A DNA stretch of 64,000 bases from an uncultured bacterium (GTDB lineage Bacteria; Planctomycetota; UBA8108; UBA1146). Numbering within the stretch: position 1 is the first letter of the stretch; the number at the start of each line of letters is the position of its first letter. The DNA is taken from positions 1 to 64,000 of the forward strand of contig CAJXMG010000008.1 in NCBI GenBank assembly GCA_913056395.1. The letters run 5' to 3'. The position numbers and the translations under genes were made by a program. The notes beneath the pieces were generated by a model. The model did not search any database and was not told where the DNA came from. It was given only the letters and a program-made list of their open reading frames with translations. Below, piece by piece: positions 1 to 8,533 of this stretch.

Positions 1-40
1 GAATCAGGGCATCAAGCCCGCGTCCGAGTTTGCGATTCAT
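1..40 (-). CDS. parB: ParB chromosome-partitioning protein, N-terminal fragment
   Basis: Only the first 13 codons lie in the window, and the gene runs off the left edge. Read on the minus strand from an ATG at 40 they give MNRKLGRGLDALI, the usual opening of chromosomal ParB/Spo0J proteins. ParB binds parS sites, spreads as a CTP-dependent clamp and stimulates the ParA ATPase. The start lies inside the 3' end of parA, overlapping by 29 nt, so the two are probably translationally coupled. Two parS palindromes just upstream of parA support the call. Nothing can be said about the DNA-binding or CTPase domains because they lie outside the window. Confidence 0.85.
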   Translation of the reverse strand, partial: MNRKLGRGLDALI

Positions 41-791
41 GTTTGAGGATCTCCTTTGCCAAATTCATGTAGGACCACGCTCCAGGTGAGCGGGTGTCAT
101 AAAGGGAAACCGGTTTCCCGTGGCTGGTTGCTTCCGCCAGCGTGGAGTCCCTGAGGATAGGGGTCTCCATCGTTTCTTGGGGGAAGTACTGTTTCACTTC
201 TCGTGCCACATCGTGGCACAAGTCTACCTCCGGGCTGTAAAGGGTTAAGACTAGGCCCTGAAGCTCAATATCGCGCTGTAGTTCCTGTTCTGCCTGTCGG
301 ATTCTTGCCAGCACCTGTGCAAGGCCTTCCATGGCGAAGTACTCACATTGGACAGGGATCAAAACCGAGTCCGCAAGCCCCAAGGCAAGATCGGTCATGG
401 GGCCGAGGCTGGGAGGGCAGTCCAGGATGACGAAGTCCAGATCCGCTTCTTCGGCAAGCCAGGCTTCTCTGAGCAAGCTGACACCCGTTCCTCTGGCCTG
501 TTGTTCATCGATGGGAACTTGGAGGTGAAGAGAGCTGGGGAGGCAACGGAGTCCTTCGATGGGCGTGGACCGACACGCCCGTTTCCAGGAGAGGCGCCCT
601 TCAAGGATGTCCGGAAGGTGGGATCTCTCCGGGCCTTCCAGGCCTATTCCGCTGGTGGCATTGCTTTGAGGGTCCAGATCCACCAACAAGACCTTGGCGC
701 CTGCCATTGCAAGGTAGGCGGAAAGGTTGATTGCAGTAGTGGTTTTGCCGACTCCGCCCTTTTGGCTGGTGACGGCGATGATTCTGGACAT
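12..791 (-). CDS. parA: ParA/Soj chromosome-partitioning ATPase
   Basis: This 259-residue protein has the deviant Walker A motif KGGVGKTT at residues 11-18. A Walker A' stretch (LLVDLDPQSN) lies near residues 35-44 and the Walker B-like VILDCPPSLG near 120. These define the chromosomal ParA/Soj/MinD family. In the known system, ATP-bound ParA dimers coat the nucleoid and ParB-parS complexes follow the gradient they create, which segregates origins. Length is typical for Soj, with no long N-terminal DNA-binding domain, so this is a chromosomal rather than a large-plasmid ParA. The stop codon lies within parB. The upstream region carries two parS sites, so ParB binding there could also affect parA transcription. 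Confidence 0.96.
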   Translation of the reverse strand: MSRIIAVTSQKGGVGKTTTAINLSAYLAMAGAKVLLVDLDPQSNATSGIGLEGPERSHLPDILEGRLSWKRACRSTPIEGLRCLPSSLHLQVPIDEQQARGTGVSLLREAWLAEEADLDFVILDCPPSLGPMTDLALGLADSVLIPVQCEYFAMEGLAQVLARIRQAEQELQRDIELQGLVLTLYSPEVDLCHDVAREVKQYFPQETMETPILRDSTLAEATSHGKPVSLYDTRSPGAWSYMNLAKEILKHESQTRTRA

Positions 792-881
792 TCCCTATGA
801 TTCCCCTTCATCAAGTCAGCCCCTGAGAGTATCCGGGGGGAGTTGGGGATCAAGATCCCGTTTTGTGTGATTTATGGATTT

Positions 882-897
882 TGTTCCACGTGGAACA
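882..897. promoter_or_regulatory. parS: parS centromere site 1
   Basis: TGTTCCACGTGGAACA is a perfect 16-bp palindrome and a close variant of the conserved parS consensus TGTTTCACGTGAAACA. The palindrome extends one base on each side. It lies 90 bp upstream of the parA start, where chromosomal ParB sites are often found. Confidence 0.93.
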
Positions 898-930
898 ATT
901 CGAGGTTGGCGATGGGGCAAGGCAGGGAGT

Positions 931-946
931 TGTTCCACGTGGAACA
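931..946. promoter_or_regulatory. parS: parS centromere site 2
   Basis: This is an identical copy of the 16-bp parS palindrome, 49 bp from the first (start to start), with the same flanking bases T and AATT. Two adjacent sites next to parA should form a strong ParB loading point. The pair sits between parA and the divergent phosphoesterase gene. Confidence 0.93.
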
Positions 947-1021
947 ATTTTGCAAAAAGCAGGATTGGTTTATATAGACTTGAATAAGGGTTAACATAAA
1001 GGGAGACAAGGAGTAGGGGAC

Positions 1022-1744
1022 TTGCGAATCGCTATCATCTCTGACATCCATGCAAACTTAGAAGCATTGGAAGCCGTCTACGAGTTTATCGACGGTCAAT
1101 CCATTGATCGTGTCCTGTGCTTGGGTGACGTGGTGGGATATGGACCAGACCCCTCACGTTGCTTAGAGATGATTCAGGAACGCTGTGAAGTCATTGTCGC
1201 AGGTAACCACGAACACGCAGTTCTCGGGCTTCTTGACCTGGATTACTTCAATCCTGTCGCACGTCATGCAACGCATTGGACTCGGGATGCCTTAACGGAG
1301 GCGGAATTAAAGGTCCTTCGCAGCTGGCCCCTGACTCACGTGGAAGAGAAGCTGACCCTCGTTCACGGAAGCCTCGACCAGCCAGACCTCTTTGATTACA
1401 TTCAGACCAGTTGGGAAGCCCATCTTTCTTTCCAACAGCTAAAGACCCCCGTGGCATTCATCGGCCACTCCCACGTCCCCATCACCTTCATGCTCACAGA
1501 CGTCGTTGACTATTCCCAAGAAGACCGGTTGCAGTTGGATCCTGGAGCGCAGGCGATCGTCAATGTGGGAAGCGTAGGTCAGCCCCGGGATGGTAACCCC
1601 GATTCATCGGTGGTGATCTTTGAACCTGAATCAGGAAACGTGGAGCGGCATCGGGTGCCGTATGATATTCAGACGGTTCAGGCGAAGATCCTCGAGTCGG
1701 GATTACCGGACTTTTTGGCCCATCGCCTTGCGGATGGAAGATAG
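1022..1744 (+). CDS. metallophosphoesterase (calcineurin-like, YfcE/ApaH-related)
   Basis: This 240-residue protein carries the calcineurin-like metal-binding motifs in order. They are DIHAN (residues 8-12), GDVVGYGPDP (near 37), GNHEHA (near 61), a histidine in VHGS (near 114) and GHSHVP (near 148). The family hydrolyses phosphomonoesters or phosphodiesters at a di-metal centre, and the substrate cannot be read from sequence. The start is TTG, chosen because AGGAG lies about 9 nt upstream and the motif-bearing N-terminus begins at once (MRIAIISDIH). It is transcribed divergently from parA across the parS sites and ends at a strong hairpin shared with tatA. It looks cytoplasmic, as no signal peptide is present. 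Confidence 0.9.
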   Translation: MRIAIISDIHANLEALEAVYEFIDGQSIDRVLCLGDVVGYGPDPSRCLEMIQERCEVIVAGNHEHAVLGLLDLDYFNPVARHATHWTRDALTEAELKVLRSWPLTHVEEKLTLVHGSLDQPDLFDYIQTSWEAHLSFQQLKTPVAFIGHSHVPITFMLTDVVDYSQEDRLQLDPGAQAIVNVGSVGQPRDGNPDSSVVIFEPESGNVERHRVPYDIQTVQAKILESGLPDFLAHRLADGR

Positions 1745-1832
1745 CCTAAGTCCTTATCAAATAGGTGTTTATGGCATCCCGGGGGTGGGTGTCACAGTTC
1801 GTTTCCTCCTACACAATTTCGCCAATTCAGAA

Positions 1833-1875
1833 AAAACCCGGCCCTCGCAACGTCAAGGTGCGAGGGCCGGGTTTT
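1833..1875. terminator. bidirectional rho-independent terminator
   Basis: A perfect 17-bp inverted repeat (arms 1833-1849 and 1859-1875) with a 9-nt loop forms a GC-rich stem flanked by A and T runs. It lies between the phosphoesterase gene and the convergent tatA, so it can end transcription from both sides. Confidence 0.92.
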
Positions 1876-1903
1876 GCATTCAAACTGAGGGAAAGATAAC
1901 GGA

Positions 1904-2143
1904 TCAGGAGTTGGAGTTCTCCCCGCGGTCTTCCTCCTCGACGCTCTTGTCGATGGTTTTCTGAATGTCCTGGCTGGTGTCCTTGATGCCTTTTTTAAAC
2001 TCGGTGATGCCGCGACCCATGTTGCGCATCATGTTCGGCAAGCGTCCGCCGAAAAGAAGCAGCGCGACGATGAGAATGACGCCCAGTTCAAAGGGACCCG
2101 GACTCCAGGCGAGTTGGATGAAAGGGGCGAGTGTTTCAAGCAT
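1904..2143 (-). CDS. tatA: Sec-independent translocase subunit TatA/TatE-like
   Basis: This 79-residue protein has one N-terminal membrane helix (ELGVILIVALLLFGG, residues 19-33). The Gly-Arg hinge and an amphipathic helix (RLPNMMRNMGRGITEFKKGIKD) follow, then an acidic tail. This is the TatA/MttA layout. TatA oligomerises to form the passage for folded Tat substrates. The start is the ATG at 2143 because GGAGG lies 6 nt upstream; the frame is open 18 codons further, but without a ribosome site. No tatB or tatC lies in the window. Electron-transfer and FeS proteins elsewhere in the window are the kind of cargo Tat often serves, but no Tat signal was verified. Confidence 0.93.
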   Translation of the reverse strand: MLETLAPFIQLAWSPGPFELGVILIVALLLFGGRLPNMMRNMGRGITEFKKGIKDTSQDIQKTIDKSVEEEDRGENSNS

Positions 2144-2320
2144 CGATGCCTCCAAGAAAACAGTGGAACGACTCCGAACTGTTGAATGAAATTTCAACGG
2201 ATTGGAGACGATGGATCAAGGTTGAAACCAAAGTTTCTGACCTTTAATCCACCTTTATTCTACCCTCTCCGGTCGTGGAAGGGCAAGGCTCAGATGGCGT
2301 TAAATCGCCGATTTAAGCCG

Positions 2321-2977
2321 TTATTCGGCCTCTGCACCACAAATAGCCAGAGCGATCAACTGCGACATTTGAGCGCGCAGGGCGGCCAGCAATTCCCGTT
2401 CAGAAGCTTCAAAGGAAACGTAGATCTTTCCCGATTCAGGATCTTCCGGAACGCGAACGCTGAACTCTCGTGAAGAGACTCGAGTACCATCGCTGACTTG
2501 ATAGACCCACCAGCGAACGACGTAACGACCCTGCAACATTCCCGGAGTTCGCGGGTCGCGAAAACTGATGCGTTCGATGCGTCCGGTGAGAACGTGGGTG
2601 GCGTCCACTGCGCGACCGATGTCAGACCATGGAACTTCATCGGTGTCGGTGTGAAAAACCTGATCTTCCACTTTACGATCGGAGATGGGAGTGACGGTGG
2701 GGCAGTTACCACTCATTTGCAATTCAAGTGATTGAGCAAGTCGGATTCCTTCTTGGGACTCGTAGTGCCAACGCAGCGCTGAAACCCTTTGGCCTTTTTC
2801 CTGAAAGGGAACGATCAGCAGTTTTGCTTCACCGAGATCGACTTCCGGAGGGAGTCTTTCTTCTGTGGATGAACACCCCACGCTGATCAAGAGGGGAAAG
2901 AGTAAAACGGCGTAAAAAGGCATTTTAAAGGCCGAATACGGACGTTTGGCAAAGGATTGAAAAAGTTTCTCGAGCAT
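2321..2977 (-). CDS. lipoprotein of unknown function, downstream of the LPS-transport gene
   Basis: This 218-residue protein has an N-terminal hydrophobic segment ending in a lipobox (LISVGCSS, Cys about residue 36), so it is predicted to be lipidated and envelope-bound. The start at 2977 was chosen because GGAG sits 8 nt upstream; the n-region is then rather long. A later ATG at 2923 would give a shorter signal peptide but has no clear ribosome site. The mature part contains a VPF..KG stretch and an alternating-strand region (VLTGRIERISF, GRYVVRWWVYQV) resembling TolB/FlgO-type small envelope domains. I do not recognise the family. It lies 84 nt downstream of the LptC/LptA-like gene, so a role beside LPS export (an LptE-like position) is possible but only by context. 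Confidence 0.75.
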   Translation of the reverse strand: MLEKLFQSFAKRPYSAFKMPFYAVLLFPLLISVGCSSTEERLPPEVDLGEAKLLIVPFQEKGQRVSALRWHYESQEGIRLAQSLELQMSGNCPTVTPISDRKVEDQVFHTDTDEVPWSDIGRAVDATHVLTGRIERISFRDPRTPGMLQGRYVVRWWVYQVSDGTRVSSREFSVRVPEDPESGKIYVSFEASERELLAALRAQMSQLIALAICGAEAE

Positions 2978-3061
2978 GGTCAGACTCCGTATCGGTTCCC
3001 GAAATGGGAACCCCATGATAGGCCGCAGGGCTCACAAGAAAAAGGGCGATTCCCCAAGGCT

Positions 3062-6007
3062 TCAGGGTGTGGGTCGACGATCCAGTCGACCCATGCGACC
3101 CAGGCTCGATTCAATTTCTCGAAGCGACCAGCCGCCGGCACTGGGCAATGATTCGACTCGATAACCGCGTGTGCTTTGTGTGAGTTTGACCGCTCTGGAT
3201 GGTGGAAGACTCGAAACACCATCGCGAAACACCTGCACTTGTTGACGGGGGCTGCCGGTCAATTCGACGGTGCGATTGCGTGCAAGGATGCGCGCTCTTT
3301 CTGAAAGGATGCGATACGGTCCACCACGAAGATCCACCGATCCCCAGGCGAGTGCTTCATGGGCACGGATCGTCGGATCATTAGAATCTTCCCTCAACAC
3401 CAGCAGCAGTTCATCGGAACGAAGGTCGACTTTTCCAGGGGCTTCCCTGCGGTCCCCCTCGAGGTGGATGACGGCACTCAAAACCGAGGAAAGGAGTGCT
3501 TCCAGTCTTTCCGAAGATGCCTCTCCTGGCCTCGTAGTCCTCACCAGGACCACTTCCCGGGCAACGACCTCATCCTTGGGAGAGGTGCCCCTGTGGAAGG
3601 TTTGAAGCCCCTGACCGTCCTCGGAAGTGAGGCTCAATCGTTGCTGGGCCACGTCCCAAAGGAAGACTTGCCCACGAAACTCGAGAGAGTTTTCTGCCTG
3701 GGTCAGAGTGATTCCTCCGGAGCCACGAACCGATTTCAGAAGAACGGGATCACTCTCGAAATCGATGTTCGCCTCGATGGTTTTTGCATCGAGTGTCCAT
3801 GACATCGGTTGATCAGAAAGTTCTCCATACTTGCCAGGATCACTGGCGAGATAGATGCGTGCGCGTGCTTCATCGGCAAGAGTGACTTTTGAAATTGAAC
3901 GCTCGATGGTGATGGTTTTTGCTTCGATGAAGCCAGGTGATTTTTCTGCGGAAGCAACCTCGACCCGCTGCTTTTCGGGACCCTGAAAACGGAAGGTGTT
4001 TTCGACTGCGTTCCACAAAAACTCCTGTCCTTGTGCGCGCAGATTTTCATGCTCAATTCGCACCGGTACCGGAACTGTTCCCAGCGCTCTTGCCAGTTGA
4101 ATGTCACCCCAACGGGGTGCAGTGGAGGAGCCCTCGGGGGTCTCCATTTCTTCAAACTGGACCACCAATTCAGAGCAGTACAGGCCCAGGCTGGGAGACT
4201 CCAATTCACCTCCAGGACCCCTCAGGAGGCCATCTACGGCCCCTTTGCCCCTGGCCTGCCCGTCCAGGGAGGAGAGTTCCAGTGTCTCTGCGGTGAGCCG
4301 AATGCGATCTCCCATGACGATCTCCTGGCGACCATCTCCGGAGAGTTGGAGGAGACCGTTCTGCCCTGTCCAGCGCAATCGATGACTGCGTACGGTGAGT
4401 TGCTCTTCACCCTCGATTTGCATCGAAAGAGCCTCATCGTTTCCGGAGGCTTCCAGCACTTCGAGACGCTGTCGTGCATCCCATGAAAGTGACAACTCAT
4501 CTGCACGCACTTCGCCGCGTGCATCATCACCGAGCCATTGACTGGCTTTTTGAGTGGGACCTTGTGGCCACTCGATGAGGTTGGCCTGAACCTCACCCAT
4601 GAAAGAAAGGCGCGGAGAGTTGTCGACGAAGGCAACCCTGTTGGCAGAGATGCGATTCTCTCCTTCAGAGAAAGTGGCGCGGTTGTCTGCGCTGGAGATG
4701 ATTTCCAATTGGCGATCGCGGGCATTCCAGATCAGGGCTTCCCCACGGATAGCTGCACCTTGTGGGCGTTGCTCATTGACGATCACCGGTTGCCCTGCTT
4801 TGCCGACCGCCCGAAGCGTTTCCAGGTTGCCATCGCCAAAGTCAAAAGTGGCTAAATCCGCCTCTATTGACCATTTCTGGCCACCTTCGGGGCCCAGATT
4901 GTCGGAGGTTCCCGTCGCCGGTCCCTGCAAAGAACCGCGGATTCCACCGTCGAGGATGCACCGTGAAGCACCCGTCATCACCTGCGCGCGCTGGGCGTTG
5001 AAGCGCCCCGCCGGGTGGACGATGACGACGTCATCGGTGAGCTCGACATGGTCCGCTCCTTCTTTCCACATCAATCGGCGACCTTCGATGCGTGTGTCTT
5101 CATCCACAAAAACGGTGATCGGATTTTCCCGTGCTTGCGACTGGATGCTCAACAGTCGACGGCTGACAGGATCCAGTTCCATGTCGAGATAGTCGGCAGC
5201 GATGTGTTGAAGGGGAACATCCACATCCGGGTTGAGAGGGCTGGTCGCCGGCACTTCAAAAATTTTCACGCCACCATCAAAGAGTGCACCGCGCCCTTCC
5301 TTACCGAGGACCATCGGTCCGCGACAGAGGATGCGTACCTGTCCATTGGAGTCCTCTTCGGAGCGATCGATAAAGGGGCCGCTACCCTCGGCGGTCAGAC
5401 CCATCAGGATCGGTGGAGAGATCGTTAATTGCTCCAGTCCGGAGCTCGATCCGACGTTGCCCGTGAAGCCGTTGTTTCCACGTAACTCCAGTTCTGGCCA
5501 AATCATACGAACAGCGGACTGGCCCTTGAGGAGGACGTCTTCGCCGTCTGACCAGAGGATTTCGATATCCCGGGTTTCAAGTTTGGGAGAGCCTCCCGCA
5601 CCCTCTGCAAAGAGGGCACCCTCGACGCGTGCGTTCTCTGAATCCTGATCGGTGATGACCTTGTCCGCTTCGAGAAGGATGCGGTCATTCGCTTCCTGCG
5701 CATCTCCTTCGTAGACCGGCAGCTCGATTTCGGCATCGATGAGAGTGGTCTGATTGACGAGGTTCTCAGGAGAGATCACCACTCCGGATGATGCATCCAT
5801 GTGACCCTTGAGAAGGAAGCGGAGTCGTCCGCGGATCATGTCGTAGGAGCGGTAGGACATCCGGTTCTGATCGACCGGTTCTAGATCGATCTCTTCGACG
5901 TCGACGAGATCACTGTTTTCCTGTGGACCACCGAACTGGCCGGTGAGACCGAGGAAGGCGACCAGGCCCACTGAAAAGATGCCGAGAAAGAAGGAAAGCC
6001 GCTTCAT
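3062..6007 (-). CDS. very large LptC/LptA (OstA-like) LPS-transport protein
   Basis: This 981-residue protein begins with a signal anchor (MKRLSFFLGIFSVGLVAFLG) and is otherwise built from repeating beta-strand blocks. Phrases such as ILLEADKVI, IEGRRLMWKEG, IRGEALIWNARDR and LRAQGQEFLWNA recur. They match the LptA/OstA repeat idea: a strand carrying a modification term, then an RL-W or ALIWN turn. LptC and LptA normally form a periplasmic beta-jellyroll bridge carrying LPS to the outer membrane and total about 350 residues. This single chain is nearly three times that. The start codon overlaps the kdsC stop as ATGA, so translation is probably coupled. The kdsC-lptC-lptA order matches the E. 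coli arrangement. The family call rests on repeat pattern plus synteny; exact domain boundaries are uncertain. Confidence 0.72.
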   Translation of the reverse strand: MKRLSFFLGIFSVGLVAFLGLTGQFGGPQENSDLVDVEEIDLEPVDQNRMSYRSYDMIRGRLRFLLKGHMDASSGVVISPENLVNQTTLIDAEIELPVYEGDAQEANDRILLEADKVITDQDSENARVEGALFAEGAGGSPKLETRDIEILWSDGEDVLLKGQSAVRMIWPELELRGNNGFTGNVGSSSGLEQLTISPPILMGLTAEGSGPFIDRSEEDSNGQVRILCRGPMVLGKEGRGALFDGGVKIFEVPATSPLNPDVDVPLQHIAADYLDMELDPVSRRLLSIQSQARENPITVFVDEDTRIEGRRLMWKEGADHVELTDDVVIVHPAGRFNAQRAQVMTGASRCILDGGIRGSLQGPATGTSDNLGPEGGQKWSIEADLATFDFGDGNLETLRAVGKAGQPVIVNEQRPQGAAIRGEALIWNARDRQLEIISSADNRATFSEGENRISANRVAFVDNSPRLSFMGEVQANLIEWPQGPTQKASQWLGDDARGEVRADELSLSWDARQRLEVLEASGNDEALSMQIEGEEQLTVRSHRLRWTGQNGLLQLSGDGRQEIVMGDRIRLTAETLELSSLDGQARGKGAVDGLLRGPGGELESPSLGLYCSELVVQFEEMETPEGSSTAPRWGDIQLARALGTVPVPVRIEHENLRAQGQEFLWNAVENTFRFQGPEKQRVEVASAEKSPGFIEAKTITIERSISKVTLADEARARIYLASDPGKYGELSDQPMSWTLDAKTIEANIDFESDPVLLKSVRGSGGITLTQAENSLEFRGQVFLWDVAQQRLSLTSEDGQGLQTFHRGTSPKDEVVAREVVLVRTTRPGEASSERLEALLSSVLSAVIHLEGDRREAPGKVDLRSDELLLVLREDSNDPTIRAHEALAWGSVDLRGGPYRILSERARILARNRTVELTGSPRQQVQVFRDGVSSLPPSRAVKLTQSTRGYRVESLPSAGGWSLREIESSLGRMGRLDRRPTP

Positions 6008-6513
6008 GCGGGGGTCTCCGTCAGTGCGAGAATCCAGTCGCAAACCTGCCGCACAGCCCCAAAACCGCCATTTTGAGGGGTGACCACGTCTGCCGCAGCG
6101 AGTACTTCTGGCACCGCATCCGCGGGGGCGACGGCGGTCCCGGCGACTTCAAAGGCGGGCAGATCGATGAGGTCGTCGCCGACAAACACCGTCTCCTCTG
6201 CGCCGACTCCGAGTTTTTCCATCACCGCTTTCAGGCATTCTCCCTTGTCACGGATACCGGTGTGCCACTCGGTGATGCGCAATTCCTTCGCACGCAGGTC
6301 GGTGCTCTCGCTGGGTCTGCCGGAGATCCAGATGACGGCGATACCCTGATCGAGGAGGCGACGCATGCCGGCTCCGTCGGGGATGAAGAAACTTTTCGAT
6401 TCGCTGCCGTCGGAGTGGATCGTCACCCGGTTGTCGGTGAGGACTCCGTCCACATCGAGGGCGAGCAGTCGGGGCCGCAGGGGGGCCAGATGGTCGGGAA
6501 TGGTGTGCTTCAT
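6004..6513 (-). CDS. kdsC: 3-deoxy-D-manno-octulosonate 8-phosphate phosphatase
   Basis: This 169-residue HAD-superfamily phosphatase has the C0-type, capless layout of KdsC. Motif I is DVDGVLTDN (near residue 22), motif II the SGR loop (near 60), motif III the lysine of RDKGECL, and motif IV GDDLIDLPAF (near 120). KdsC removes phosphate from KDO-8-P to give KDO for the LPS inner core. The ATG at 6513 was chosen because it gives the normal family length; the frame is open for 68 more codons with no recognisable domain. It overlaps the LptC/LptA-like gene by four bases, which ties KDO supply to LPS export in one transcript. A weak ribosome site makes the exact start less sure. Confidence 0.9.
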   Translation of the reverse strand: MKHTIPDHLAPLRPRLLALDVDGVLTDNRVTIHSDGSESKSFFIPDGAGMRRLLDQGIAVIWISGRPSESTDLRAKELRITEWHTGIRDKGECLKAVMEKLGVGAEETVFVGDDLIDLPAFEVAGTAVAPADAVPEVLAAADVVTPQNGGFGAVRQVCDWILALTETPA

Positions 6514-6666
6514 GACAACAGTCTGGCCTGCGATCCCTGACGGGCAAGTCAGAATTCCGGCCTTCCTGCTCCCATCGGGCCGGCTTCTGCTATCCTGCGG
6601 GGGGCAGAATCTGTCGTCAGGGGTGCGATCCCCGGGCAGACTCCGCCTGATCAGATGGAGGTTCGA

Positions 6667-7530
6667 TTGGAAACGGCAAGCATGACGACGGAAGAAAGCG
6701 GCTCCAATCCCGGTCACACCGGTGAAAACGCGGCAGAAAATCCGTCAACGGATGCGGACAGTCCCGCCCTGGCGCCGTGGGAAGATGGCTTCTGTACCGA
6801 ACTCGAGGAGTACTCCGGTCCCCTCGAATTGTTGCTCTATCTGATTCACAAAAATGAAATCGACATCCTCGACATCCCGATTGCGGAAGTTCTCGGGCAG
6901 TTTTTGGGTCACGTTTCCGAAGCACAGAAGAGGGGGCAACTCGACCTTCTCAGTGCCGGTGAATACCTGGTGATGTCGGCCCGCCTCATCGAGATCAAGT
7001 CGCGCATGCTCTCGCCGCAATTGCTGGACGAAGAGGATGATCTTCTCGAGGAGGAGCTCGAGGATCCGCGCAAGCATCTGGTGGAACAGTTGCTGGAGTA
7101 CCGCGATTTCAAGGAGCGGGCACTGCTGCTGCAGGAGGCCCATCGTCGCCGATCACTGGGTTACGAGCGGGTTCAGGATGGAATGCCACCACCTCCTCCG
7201 GGAACTCTCGATCTTTCGGAGGCCTCCTCTCTGGATCTGTCCGCCGCATTTCAGCGGGTCCTCGACATGCTTCGCGAGCGTTCCGCCTTCGCCGTGATTC
7301 AGGGGGAAGAGGTGCCGATCGAGCAGTCGATGGGCGAGATCCTCGGAGCCCTCAAATCGCGTCCGGACAGGGCGCTCTCCTTTGAGGAGCTGTTCCCGCT
7401 GGAGCGTGGAATGGCGGGGGCGATCAGTACCTTCCTGGCACTTCTGGAGCTGGCGCGCATGCACCAGTTGAAGATGGTCCAGGTGCACAGCTCTGATCCG
7501 CTGATGGTTCACCTGCGTACCGAGGAGTAG
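6667..7530 (+). CDS. scpA: segregation and condensation protein A
   Basis: This is an ScpA kleisin of about 287 residues. After an acidic, low-complexity N-terminus of about 40 residues comes the family signature: EYSGPLELLLYLI, then IDILDIPIAEV, then GEYLVMSARLIEIKSRMLSP. A C-terminal winged-helix region ends in LALLELARMHQLKMVQ. ScpA bridges SMC heads and recruits ScpB to form bacterial condensin. I prefer the TTG at 6667 because GGAGG lies 5 nt upstream. The in-frame ATG at 6655 has no ribosome site, and another ATG is at 6682. No scpB is present here. The gene is followed after 4 nt by fmt, so the two are probably co-transcribed. Confidence 0.92.
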   Translation: METASMTTEESGSNPGHTGENAAENPSTDADSPALAPWEDGFCTELEEYSGPLELLLYLIHKNEIDILDIPIAEVLGQFLGHVSEAQKRGQLDLLSAGEYLVMSARLIEIKSRMLSPQLLDEEDDLLEEELEDPRKHLVEQLLEYRDFKERALLLQEAHRRRSLGYERVQDGMPPPPPGTLDLSEASSLDLSAAFQRVLDMLRERSAFAVIQGEEVPIEQSMGEILGALKSRPDRALSFEELFPLERGMAGAISTFLALLELARMHQLKMVQVHSSDPLMVHLRTEE

Positions 7531-7534
7531 GCCG

Positions 7535-8533
7535 ATGCGCATCCTCTTTCTCGGGTCTGGCCCCTTCGGGATTCCGGCCCTGCGCCAACTGCAGCCGATC
7601 TGTGATGATCTGGTGGTGGGCACCGTTCCCGATGCTCCCCGTGGCCGCCAGCGCAAACCGGCTCCCTGTCCCCTCAAGGAAGTGGCTCTTGAGTTGGGAT
7701 TGCCCATCTTTGAGAGCGAGCGTCTGAAGGGGGCCGCGGGACGCGAGTTTCTCGAAACCACCGGCGCACAGTTGGTGATCACCGCAGATATCCGTTTGAT
7801 TCTCGGGCGCTCTTTTCTCGAATCGGTGCCGTTGGGATGTTTCAACCTTCACGGATCCATCCTGCCCCGTTGGCGTGGAGCAGCACCGATCGTGCGTGCT
7901 CTTCTCGCCGGCGATGAAGAGATCGGCGTCTCCCTCTATCGCATGGTGCCCGCCCTCGATGCGGGCCCGGTGGTTTCGATGTACCGGTGGACACCATCGG
8001 ACCGCATCACCGCCGAAGAGGCGGAGGAGTACCTCAGTGAGCGTGCGGCGGAACTGTTGGTGGATTCCCTCGAAGCCCTGAAATCGGGAGAGCCTCCCCT
8101 CGTTGAGCAGAATGATGCGGCAGCGACGTTGGCACCGAAGGTCGACAAGTCGGAAGGGTGGATCGACTGGGGGCAGAGTGCGGCCCGGATCGATCGGCAG
8201 ATTCGCGCCCTGCAGCCGTGGCCGCGGACCCGCAGCCACTGGCAGGAGGCGGATTCGACGGCAGAAGAAGGGGAGATCCTGATCATCCACAGCGGGATCC
8301 CGGAGGATTCAGCCCCGGATTCATCTGCCACAGATCTTCCGGGAACAGTGACGGATGTCTCTTCGGAGGGTATCTTGGTGGCATGCGGTGAGGGTTCCCT
8401 CCGCATCGGACGCCTGCAGCGTTCCGGCAAGAAACCGATGCCGGCGGCAGACTTTCTGCGCGGATTGCCGATGAAGCCCGGGGACCGATTTGTTACGCAT
8501 GCACCACCAGAGAAGGGCGACGAGCCACGATGA
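7535..8533 (+). CDS. fmt: methionyl-tRNA formyltransferase
   Basis: This 332-residue enzyme transfers a formyl group from 10-formyl-THF to initiator Met-tRNA. The N-terminal Rossmann part begins MRILFLGSGPFGIPAL. It holds the formyltransferase signature NLHGSILPRWRGAAPI near residues 108-123, with the catalytic Asn and His. It also has the Asp-containing PALDAGPV segment near 145. A C-terminal OB-like domain includes KVDKSEGWIDW and continues to a basic end (LQRSGKKPMPAADFLRG). Length is close to the usual 310-320. The gene starts 4 nt after scpA, and its TGA overlaps the rsmB ATG. The fmt-rsmB pairing is common in bacteria. Confidence 0.96.
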   Translation: MRILFLGSGPFGIPALRQLQPICDDLVVGTVPDAPRGRQRKPAPCPLKEVALELGLPIFESERLKGAAGREFLETTGAQLVITADIRLILGRSFLESVPLGCFNLHGSILPRWRGAAPIVRALLAGDEEIGVSLYRMVPALDAGPVVSMYRWTPSDRITAEEAEEYLSERAAELLVDSLEALKSGEPPLVEQNDAAATLAPKVDKSEGWIDWGQSAARIDRQIRALQPWPRTRSHWQEADSTAEEGEILIIHSGIPEDSAPDSSATDLPGTVTDVSSEGILVACGEGSLRIGRLQRSGKKPMPAADFLRGLPMKPGDRFVTHAPPEKGDEPR

